From the NCBI RefSeq assembly GCF_000725495.1, contig NZ_JNZD01000030.1, positions 1-64,000 on the forward strand: a DNA stretch of 64,000 nt, read 5' to 3'. A program made the position numbers and the translations under genes. Below are positions 57,139-64,000 of this stretch, piece by piece. The DNA comes from Streptomyces aureus. Its GTDB lineage: Bacteria; Actinomycetota; Actinomycetes; Streptomycetales; Streptomycetaceae. The number at the start of each line of letters is the position of its first letter. The stretch's first letter is position 1. The notes below the pieces were generated by a model. It was not told the DNA's origin, searched no databases, and saw nothing but the letters and a program-made list of their open reading frames with translations.

Positions 57139-58776
57139 GTGGCGCACACCTTCGCAACCGACGTCGTGGTGGCGGGCGCCGGCCCCGTGGGGCTGACCGC
57201 CGCCGCGGAACTGCGCCGACGCGGGGTCCGCTGCCGTATCGTCGACCGCCTCCCGGAGCGGCTCCCGTACGCGAAGGCGGTGGGCATCCAGCCGCGCACG
57301 CTGGAGATCTGGGACCACATGGGCCTCACGCGCACGGTCCTGGAGGCGGCCGTCCCCATGTACGGGCAGCTGGCCTACCTCAACGGCGTCGAGCAGCCCC
57401 GGATCGATCTGGTCCTGCCGCCCGAAGTGCCGTACCGCTTCGCGGCGTTGCCGCAGTACGAGACCGAACGCATCCTCGAGGAGCACCTCGCGCGGTTCGG
57501 GACCGCGATCGAGCGGGGCACGGAACTGGTCTCGTTCGCGCAGGACGCCAATGGGGTGACCGTCGCCCTGCGGACGGCCTCCGGAGCCGAGGAAGAGGTC
57601 AGGGCGCGCTATCTGGTGGGCTGCGACGGCGCGCACAGCATCGTGCGCAAGCACCTGGGGCTGACCTTCGAGGGCAGCGCGTTCCCCGAGGAGTACATGC
57701 TCGGGGACGTCGAGGTGGACTGGGACATGCCGCAGGGCTACGGCGTGCGCGCCATGCACCGCAACGAGAACGGCGAGCTGGTCGACATCCTGGTGTGCAT
57801 CCCGCTGCCCGGCCGGAACCGCTACCGCATGTCGATGATGGTCCCGCCCGCGCTCTCCGCGGCCGGGCGGGCCGACGGGCCGGCCGACGGCGTCGTCCAC
57901 GGCCTGCAGGGCGGCGAGGGCCCCGCGCTCGCCGACATCCAGGCCGTGCTCGACCGGCTGTCCCCCCAGCCCACGACGGCCTCCCGGCTGCGCTGGGCCT
58001 CGGTCTTCCGCATCAGCCACCGGATCGTCGACCGCTACGGCGAGGGCCGGGTCTTCGTCGCGGGCGACGCGGCGCACATCCATCCCCCGACCGGCGCCCA
58101 GGGCATGAACACCGGTATCCAGGACGCCTGGAACCTGGCCTGGAAACTGGCCCTCGCCGTCGAGGGCGGGACGCGACCCGAGCTCACGGCGAGCTACGAC
58201 GCCGAGCGGCGGCCCGTCGGCGAGGAGGTCGTCGAGCGCACGGTCCGCCACGCGAACCAGGGCATCCAGGCCGACCGGGCAGACCCCGAGACCCTCATGC
58301 TCCGCGAGGCCCAGCTCCTGGTCGGCTACCGCGGCAGCCCGCTGGTGGACCCGTCCTCGGAGGGCCCCGGGCCCCGGCCGGGCGACCGGGCACCGGACTG
58401 CGCCGGTCTCGCGGCGCACATCGCCGCCTTCCCGCTGCGTCTGTACGACCTGCTGCGCGGCCGCGGGCACGTGCTGCTGGTGTACGGGGACGGTGAGCAG
58501 GCCGGTCCGCTCGCCGAGGCGGCCGACGCGGTCTCCGGCGGGCGGATCGGCACCTGTGTGATCCGGCCCTCCGGCACCGCCGTGGAGTCCTCCGTCCCGC
58601 CCGTCTACGTCGACTCGCTCGGTGAGTTCGCCCGGCTCTACGGGGTCTCCGACGGGACGACCGCCTTCCTGGTCCGGCCGGACGGATACCTCGGCGCCCG
58701 GCTGTCCCCGCCGTCGGCGGAGGGGCTGACGGCGCACCTCGCCCGTGTCTTCGCCCCGGCCGGCTCCGCCGGCTGA
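57139..58776 (+). CDS. FAD-dependent aromatic monooxygenase
   Basis: 545 residues, GTG start with GGGAGG. PHBH-fold: VVAGAGPVGLTAAAEL, VGCDGAHSIVRKHLG and FVAGDAAHIHPPTGAQGMNT, then a C-terminal thioredoxin-like domain (VLLVYGDGEQ). NAD(P)H-dependent hydroxylases of this form (MhpA, PheA-like, polyketide tailoring enzymes) act on phenolic rings. No polyketide or ring-cleavage genes are adjacent, so the substrate is unknown. Confidence 0.92.
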   Translation: MAHTFATDVVVAGAGPVGLTAAAELRRRGVRCRIVDRLPERLPYAKAVGIQPRTLEIWDHMGLTRTVLEAAVPMYGQLAYLNGVEQPRIDLVLPPEVPYRFAALPQYETERILEEHLARFGTAIERGTELVSFAQDANGVTVALRTASGAEEEVRARYLVGCDGAHSIVRKHLGLTFEGSAFPEEYMLGDVEVDWDMPQGYGVRAMHRNENGELVDILVCIPLPGRNRYRMSMMVPPALSAAGRADGPADGVVHGLQGGEGPALADIQAVLDRLSPQPTTASRLRWASVFRISHRIVDRYGEGRVFVAGDAAHIHPPTGAQGMNTGIQDAWNLAWKLALAVEGGTRPELTASYDAERRPVGEEVVERTVRHANQGIQADRADPETLMLREAQLLVGYRGSPLVDPSSEGPGPRPGDRAPDCAGLAAHIAAFPLRLYDLLRGRGHVLLVYGDGEQAGPLAEAADAVSGGRIGTCVIRPSGTAVESSVPPVYVDSLGEFARLYGVSDGTTAFLVRPDGYLGARLSPPSAEGLTAHLARVFAPAGSAG

Positions 58777-58810
58777 CGGCGTGGGCGGGGCGCCGGCCTC
58801 GACAGTCCGT

Positions 58811-58838
58811 GTCAGTCCATGAGTGTCAGTCCATGAGT
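58811..58838. repeat. Exact 14-bp tandem duplication with stop codon
   Basis: GTCAGTCCATGAGT occurs twice head-to-tail (58811-58824, 58825-58838). On the minus strand each unit reads ACTCATGGACTGAC, encoding the last residues of the flavodoxin-like gene and its TGA stop. Confidence 0.95.
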
Positions 58839-59278
58839 TGGGCCGCGAGGGTCGCACCGAGTTCCCAGCACGCCTCGGTGTCGGCCTTGCCCGGCTCGCC
58901 GGTCACCTTCACCGCCTCGGCCGCGCGGCGCCAGCCCAGGCCCGTCGTCACGGACTCGATGGCGCGCACCGCTCCCGTGACGTCGTTCCCGCCGTGCACG
59001 TAGAAGCCGAAGGGGCGCCCGGCGGTCGTGTCCAGGCACGGGTAGTAGACCTGGTCGAAGAAATGCTTCAGTGCTCCCGACATGTAGCCGAGGTTGGCCG
59101 GCGTGCCGAGCAGATAGCCGTCGGCGGCGAGCACGTCCGAGGCGGTCGCCGCCAGCGCGGCCCGCCGCACCACCTCGACGCCCTCGATCTCGGGCGCCGT
59201 CGCCCCGGAGAGCACGGCCTCGAACAGGGACTGACAGTTGGGCGAGGGCGTGTGATGCACGATCAGGAGAGTAGGCAC
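58826..59278 (-). CDS. Flavodoxin-like NAD(P)H oxidoreductase
   Basis: 150 residues from GTG 59278 (PTLLIVHHTPSPNCQ follows). Flavodoxin fold: phosphate loop HHTPSPNCQSL, GYLLGTPANLGYMSGALKHFFDQ and FGFYVHGGNDVTGA. Binds FMN; possibly a flavin reductase or quinone reductase. AGGG about eight bases before the GTG. A short duplication covers its stop codon. Stands alone, divergent from adhE. Confidence 0.9.
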   Translation of the reverse strand: MPTLLIVHHTPSPNCQSLFEAVLSGATAPEIEGVEVVRRAALAATASDVLAADGYLLGTPANLGYMSGALKHFFDQVYYPCLDTTAGRPFGFYVHGGNDVTGAVRAIESVTTGLGWRRAAEAVKVTGEPGKADTEACWELGATLAAQLMD

Positions 59279-59685
59279 ACCCCGCACCCTGCCCCGCGGC
59301 CCGCCGCCACCGCAAGCACCACCAGGGGCACCGCCCGGGCACCATCACGAACACCGACGCGGGCCCCGACGCGGGCTCCGGCCCGAGGAGCCCGGCCTCC
59401 CGCCCCAACCCGCCCCGGTCCGACGGGTGTTGACCCGCCGGTCACCCGCCGACCGCGTGGGAGCGCACCGGGGTGGGTCCCGTCACAGACGGTCAAGTCC
59501 GGGTGTCGGCAACGCCGCTCACCTGCGCGGACTCCAGATGCGCACACCGTCCGTCACCCCCGGCGGACGCCCCGCAGGCGCCGCCCCGTCCGGCTGCGTC
59601 ATCCGGCGGGCGATGCCAGGCTGGAGGTAATCCGGAGCCGCTGGAGCCCGGCTGTTTCGGCACACCGCGACCGAAGGGTGATCCG
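59279..59685. other. 407-bp region upstream of adhE
   Basis: No gene is supported. TGACC-CGCC-GGTCA (59431-59444), a perfect 5-bp dyad with TTGACC just before, is the best candidate operator. I see no Rex-, FNR- or DosR-type site. GAAGGG before 59686 is the ribosome binding site. Confidence 0.4.
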
Positions 59686-62376
59686 ATGACCAGCCGCCGA
59701 AAGAAGGACGGCCAGCACTCCTCCGGGGCCGGCGCGGCCGCCGTGTCCACAGTTCGATCCGGCTCCCCCGGGGTCGAGCAGGACGTGGACGACCTGGTGG
59801 CTCGCGGCCTGGAGGCATTGGAAGAGTATTCCGACTACACCCAGGAACAGATCGACCGCATAGTGAAGAAGGCCAGTCTGGCCGCGCTCGCCGAGCACAC
59901 CCGGCTCGCCATGATGGCGGTCGAGGAGACCGGGCGCGGTGTCTTCGAGGACAAGGCCGTCAAGAACATCTTCGCGTGCGAGAACATCACCCACTCGATG
60001 AAGGGCGTGAAGACGGTCGGCGTGATCCGTCGCGACGACATCGACGGGATCGTGGAGATCGCCGAGCCGGTCGGGGTGATCGCGGGCGTCACGCCCGTCA
60101 CCAACCCCACGTCCACCACCATCTTCAAGGCCCTGATGGCGCTGAAGACCCGCAACCCGATCATCTTCGGCTTCCATCCGGCCGCGCAGAAGTGCTCCGC
60201 CGAGGCCGCCCGGATCGTGCGGGACGCGGCGGTCAGGGCGGGTGCTCCGGCCCACTGCGTGCAGTGGATCGAGCGGCCCTCGAAAGAGGCGACCAGCGCG
60301 CTGATGAACCACCCCGGAGTGGCGTCGATCCTGGCCACGGGCGGCAACGCGATGGTCCGGGCCGCCTACAGCTGCGGCAAGCCCGCGCTGGGCGTCGGGG
60401 CCGGCAACGTGCCCGCGTACATCGAGAAGACCGCGCAGATCCGGCGTGCGGTCAACGACGTGGTGCTCTCCAAGACCTACGACTACGGCATGGTGTGCGC
60501 CTCGGAGCAGGCCGTGATCCTGGACCGGGAGATCCGCGACGAGGCGATCTCCGAGTTCCGCCGACTCAAGGCGTACACGGTCGACGACCGGGAGAAGGCG
60601 CTGCTGGAGGCGTATCTCTTCGGTGTCGCCGCCGACGAGCAGGGCGGACGCGACTGCGCGGGGGCCCGGCTCAACGCCGACATCGTCGGACAGAGCTCGG
60701 TGGCCATCGCCGAGGGCGCCGGCTTCGAGGTGCCCGAGGACACCTCGGTTCTCCTGGTCGAGGTCTCCGAGGTCGGCGTCGAGGAGCCGCTGACCCGGGA
60801 GAAGCTCTGTCCGGTGCTGGCCGTGCTGACGGTGGACGGCCGGGACGAGGGCGTCCGGCTGGCGACCGAGATGGTGGAGTTCAACGGTCTGGGCCACTCG
60901 GCGGCCGTGCACACCGAGGACGCGGCCTTCGCCGAGGAGTACGGGCATGCGGTGAAGGCCTGCCGGGTGATCTGGAACGCGCCGACCTCGCAGGGCGGGA
61001 TCGGTGACGTCTACAACGCGTTCATGCCGTCGCTGACGCTGGGCTGCGGTTCGTACGGCAGCAACTCGGTCTCCGGGAACGTCACCGCGCTCAACCTGAT
61101 CAACATCAAGCGGATCGGGCGGCGGAACAACAACATGCAGTGGTTCAAGGTGCCGCCGAAGATCTACTTCGAGCGCGACTCCATCAAGTACCTGGCGGAT
61201 GTGCGGGGTTCACGCAAGTTCGTCATCGTCACCGACAAGACGATGGTGGAGATCGGGCACCTGGAGCGGGTCCGCAACGTTCTGAGCCGCCGCTCCGAGA
61301 TCCCCGAGATCCGGGTGATCGACAACGTCGAGCCCAACCCCAGCCTGGACACCGTGCAGAAGGGCGCCGAGATGATGCGCCACTTCGAGCCGGACACCAT
61401 CATCGCCCTCGGCGGCGGCTCGCCGATGGACGCCGCCAAGGTGATGTGGCTCATGTACGAGCACCCGGAGCTGGAGTTCGCCGATCTGAAGGAGAAGTTC
61501 TTCGACATCCGCAAGCGCGCCTTCACCTTCCCCGACCTGGGGGAGAAGGCCAGCCTGGTGTGCGTCCCGACCACCTCGGGCACCGGCAGCGAGGTGACCC
61601 CGTTCGCGGTGATCACCGACACCGCCACCGGCCAGAAGTACCCGCTCGCGGACTACGCGCTGACCCCGAGCGTGGCGATCTGCGACCCGGCGCTGACCCT
61701 GGACCTGCCCCGGAGTGTCGCCGCCGACTCGGGATTCGACGCGCTGACCCACTGCCTGGAGACCTATGTCTCGGTGTACGCCAACGACTTCACCGACGGA
61801 CTCGCGCTGCAGGGCATCAGGCTGATCTTCGACAACCTGGAGAAGGCCGTCAACGAGGGCGCGGCCGACCCGGTGGCCCGGGAGAAGATGCACAACGCCG
61901 GCACGATCGCGGGCATGGCCTTCGGGTCCGCGTTCCTCGGCGTGGTCCACGCGATGGCGCACACGCTGGGCGCGACCTTCCACGTCGCCCACGGCCGCAC
62001 CAACGCGCTGCTCCTGCCGCACGTGGTCCGCTACAACGGATCGCCTCCCACCAAGGTCACGAGCTGGCCGAAGTACCACAGCTACATCGCCCCCGAGCGC
62101 TACCAGACCGTCGCCCGGATGCTGGACCTGCCGGCCGACACCCCGGAGGAGGGGGTGGAGTCCCTCGCCCACGCGCTGGAGGAACTGCGCGAGAAGGTCG
62201 GCATCCCCCGGTCGTTCAAGGACGCCGGGGTCGACGAGGCGGCGTTCCTGGACGCGCTGCCCGAGCAGGCCATGAACGCCTACGAGGACCAGTGCGCCCC
62301 CGCCAACCCGAGGCTGCCGATGCTGGCCGACATGCAGGAACTGATGCGCCGCGCCTACTACGGCGACGCGGTGTGA
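59686..62376 (+). CDS. adhE: Bifunctional acetaldehyde-CoA/alcohol dehydrogenase AdhE
   Basis: 896 residues, the usual length. N-terminal ALDH domain: acyl-thioester Cys271 in [11 protein letters not shown] and TGGNAMV for NAD. C-terminal iron alcohol dehydrogenase domain: [38 protein letters not shown], and the Fe ligands in [19 protein letters not shown]. Reduces acetyl-CoA to ethanol with two NADH. An N-terminal tail of 25-30 basic and Ser/Gly residues precedes the domain. Followed by pflB after 52 bases. Together they make a fermentation operon. Confidence 0.97.
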   Translation: MTSRRKKDGQHSSGAGAAAVSTVRSGSPGVEQDVDDLVARGLEALEEYSDYTQEQIDRIVKKASLAALAEHTRLAMMAVEETGRGVFEDKAVKNIFACENITHSMKGVKTVGVIRRDDIDGIVEIAEPVGVIAGVTPVTNPTSTTIFKALMALKTRNPIIFGFHPAAQKCSAEAARIVRDAAVRAGAPAHCVQWIERPSKEATSALMNHPGVASILATGGNAMVRAAYSCGKPALGVGAGNVPAYIEKTAQIRRAVNDVVLSKTYDYGMVCASEQAVILDREIRDEAISEFRRLKAYTVDDREKALLEAYLFGVAADEQGGRDCAGARLNADIVGQSSVAIAEGAGFEVPEDTSVLLVEVSEVGVEEPLTREKLCPVLAVLTVDGRDEGVRLATEMVEFNGLGHSAAVHTEDAAFAEEYGHAVKACRVIWNAPTSQGGIGDVYNAFMPSLTLGCGSYGSNSVSGNVTALNLINIKRIGRRNNNMQWFKVPPKIYFERDSIKYLADVRGSRKFVIVTDKTMVEIGHLERVRNVLSRRSEIPEIRVIDNVEPNPSLDTVQKGAEMMRHFEPDTIIALGGGSPMDAAKVMWLMYEHPELEFADLKEKFFDIRKRAFTFPDLGEKASLVCVPTTSGTGSEVTPFAVITDTATGQKYPLADYALTPSVAICDPALTLDLPRSVAADSGFDALTHCLETYVSVYANDFTDGLALQGIRLIFDNLEKAVNEGAADPVAREKMHNAGTIAGMAFGSAFLGVVHAMAHTLGATFHVAHGRTNALLLPHVVRYNGSPPTKVTSWPKYHSYIAPERYQTVARMLDLPADTPEEGVESLAHALEELREKVGIPRSFKDAGVDEAAFLDALPEQAMNAYEDQCAPANPRLPMLADMQELMRRAYYGDAV

Positions 62377-62428
62377 CCACCCGCCCCCGCGGGGCGATCC
62401 CGAACGACCGCGAAGGAGTCAGGCACCG

Positions 62429-64000
62429 ATGACCACGCAGCAGCAGCGGCCCGTCCGCAGCGCCTGGGACGGCTTCCGGGGAGGTCTGTGGCGGGACGAG
62501 ATCAACGTACGGGACTTCATCCAGCAGAACTACACCCCGTACGAAGGCGACAGCTCCTTCCTGGCCGGTGCCACCGAGCGCACTACGGCCGTGTGGAAGA
62601 AGATCACCGACCTGTTCCCCGAGGAACGCGCCAAGGGCGTCCTGGACGTGTCCTACGACGTCCCCTCCACCATCACCGCGCATCCGCCGGGCTACATCGA
62701 CCGCGACCGCGAGCTGATCGTCGGGCTCCAGACCGACGCCCCGCTGAAGCGGGCGATCATGCCCTTCGGCGGCTGGCGGATGGTGGCCGGGGCGCTGAAG
62801 ACGTACGGCTATCCCGTCTCGCCCGAACTGGAGAAGGTCTTCACCCAGTACCGCAAGACCCACAACGCGGGGGTGTTCGACGCCTACACACCGGCGATCC
62901 GGGCCGCCAGGAAGGCGGGCATCGTCACGGGCCTGCCCGACGCCTACGGGCGGGGCCGCATCATCGGCGACTACCGCCGGGTACCGCTGTACGGAGTGGA
63001 CCGGCTGATCGAGGCCAAGGAGGAGGAGAAGGCCTCCCTGGACGCCCTGCCCCGCGACGCCGCGCGGCTGGAGGAGGTGATCCGCGAGCGCGAGGAGGTC
63101 GCCGAGCAGATCCGGGCCCTCTCCGAGCTGAAGGAGATGGCCGCCGCCTACGGACTCGACGTCTCGGGCCCGGCGCGCACCGGACGCGAAGCGGTGCAGT
63201 GGCTGTACTTCGCCTACCTCGCGGCGGTGAAGGAGCAGAACGGCGCCGCGATGTCGCTGGGCCGCACCTCCACGTTCGTCGACGTCTACCTCCAGCGGGA
63301 CGTCGACGCCGGGATGCTCGACGAGAGCGCCGCGCAGGAGATCGTCGACGACTTCATCATCAAGCTGCGGATCGTGCGGTTCCTGCGCACCCCGGAGTAC
63401 GACGAGCTGTTCTCCGGCGACCCGACCTGGGTCACGGAGTCCATCGGCGGCATCGGCTCGGACGGCCGCACCCTGGTCACCCGGACCTCCTTCCGCTATC
63501 TGCAGACCCTGTACAACCTGGGGCCCGCGCCGGAGCCCAACATGACGGTGTTCTGGTCGCCGGCGCTGCCGCAGGGGTTCAAGGAGTTCTGCGCACAGGT
63601 CTCGATCGACACCTCCAGCCTGCAGTACGAGTCGGACGAACTGATGCGTCCGCGCTTCGGCGACGACACCGCCATCGCCTGCTGTGTCTCGGCGATGGAG
63701 GTCGGCAAGCAGATGCAGTTCTTCGGCGCCCGGGTCAACCTCGCCAAGACGCTGCTGTACGCCATCAACGGCGGCCGCGACGAGCTGTCGGGCCATCAGG
63801 TCGGACCGGACACCGGGGCGATCGACGCCGAGGTGCTGGACTACGACGAGGTGCTGGGGCGCCTGGACCGGCAGATGGAGTGGCTGGCCGAGACCTACGT
63901 CCACGCCCTCGACGTCATCCACTACATGCACGACAAGTACGCCTACGAGCGGCTGGAGATGGCGCTCCACGATCGTGACATCCGGCGCACCATGGCCTGC
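62429..64000 (+). CDS. pflB: Pyruvate formate-lyase (5' part, cut by window end)
   Basis: 524 residues are visible of an expected 750 or so; the frame is open to the last base. ATG 62429 has GAAGGAG upstream. The catalytic Cys pair is C418-C419 in [14 protein letters not shown], the same numbers as in E. coli PflB. N-terminal [14 protein letters not shown] and MPFGGWRMV, with [21 protein letters not shown] later (read in parts). Glycyl radical enzyme that splits pyruvate to formate and acetyl-CoA under anoxia. The Gly-radical C-terminus and a pflA activase gene, if present, lie beyond 64000. Confidence 0.95.
   Translation, partial: MTTQQQRPVRSAWDGFRGGLWRDEINVRDFIQQNYTPYEGDSSFLAGATERTTAVWKKITDLFPEERAKGVLDVSYDVPSTITAHPPGYIDRDRELIVGLQTDAPLKRAIMPFGGWRMVAGALKTYGYPVSPELEKVFTQYRKTHNAGVFDAYTPAIRAARKAGIVTGLPDAYGRGRIIGDYRRVPLYGVDRLIEAKEEEKASLDALPRDAARLEEVIREREEVAEQIRALSELKEMAAAYGLDVSGPARTGREAVQWLYFAYLAAVKEQNGAAMSLGRTSTFVDVYLQRDVDAGMLDESAAQEIVDDFIIKLRIVRFLRTPEYDELFSGDPTWVTESIGGIGSDGRTLVTRTSFRYLQTLYNLGPAPEPNMTVFWSPALPQGFKEFCAQVSIDTSSLQYESDELMRPRFGDDTAIACCVSAMEVGKQMQFFGARVNLAKTLLYAINGGRDELSGHQVGPDTGAIDAEVLDYDEVLGRLDRQMEWLAETYVHALDVIHYMHDKYAYERLEMALHDRDIRRTMAC

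Noticed and set aside
55777..58857. 1026-codon minus-strand open frame
   Set aside because: Antisense to the SpoIIE-type phosphatase and the FAD monooxygenase, whose motifs are complete. No family features in the long frame.
59279..59685. Rex, FNR or DosR box upstream of adhE
   Set aside because: No sequence close to TGTGA-N6-TCACA, TTGAT-N4-ATCAA or the DosR consensus was found on either strand by eye.

Overview
The window is chromosomal DNA from a Streptomyces-like actinobacterium. GC content is very high with strong third-position GC bias. GTG and TTG starts are common, several genes have a TANNNT hexamer 6-7 bases before the start codon (leaderless transcripts), and many products match Streptomyces families (roadblock protein, DUF6204, SpoIIE-type phosphatases, expansin-like protein). 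I see no rRNA, tRNA, phage, transposase or CRISPR array.

Layout. 1-9.7 kb: a minus-strand sulfur-scavenging block. A Cys-containing leader peptide precedes a polar amino acid ABC transporter (permease, ATPase, lipoprotein), a GNAT acetyltransferase, a second Cys-containing leader peptide and three luciferase-like flavin monooxygenases. The set resembles the Bacillus yxe and ytm operons for S-substituted cysteines. A NADAR-domain gene lies downstream. 10-20 kb: a GST-like protein, MFS exporter, acyltransferase, expansin-like protein, SpoIIE-type phosphatase, IclR and MarR regulators, a methyltransferase and DUF6204. 20-28 kb: a His/Trp-rich secreted protein, glycerol facilitator and kinase, cyclophilin, a degenerate restriction-endonuclease-fold membrane protein, and a DUF485 plus solute:sodium symporter pair.

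27.7-39.1 kb: a catabolic cluster around an AraC-type regulator. It holds an acyl-CoA ligase and dioxygenase on one side, and a BKACE (beta-keto acid cleavage) enzyme, quinone oxidoreductase, second dioxygenase, MFS permease, small hydrolase and acetoacetate-CoA ligase on the other. BKACE releases acetoacetate and the last enzyme activates it, so the genes form a plausible pathway. Two near-identical 29-bp direct-repeat sites (GGGAC spaced 22 bp) flank araC and look like its operators.

39-52 kb: roadblock protein, ArsR regulator, TrmB/LuxR-type regulator, NAD-dependent DNA ligase, GNAT, Fur-family regulator with divergent katG, lipoamide dehydrogenase, a membrane protein, an orphan ABC ATPase and an orphan FAD-binding subunit. 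52-59 kb: MFS exporter with convergent TetR, a secreted Cys-rich protein, a second SpoIIE-type phosphatase, an FAD aromatic monooxygenase and a flavodoxin-like protein. 59.7-64 kb: adhE followed by pflB (cut by the window end), an anaerobic mixed-acid fermentation module that is surprising in an aerobic lineage.

Two patterns cut across genes. A MITE-like element with terminal inverted repeats occurs at 1-150 and 51859-about 52070; its central hairpin keeps its fold in both copies through compensatory changes. Short tandem duplications (9-33 bp) sit on or just after the stop codons of about eight genes.
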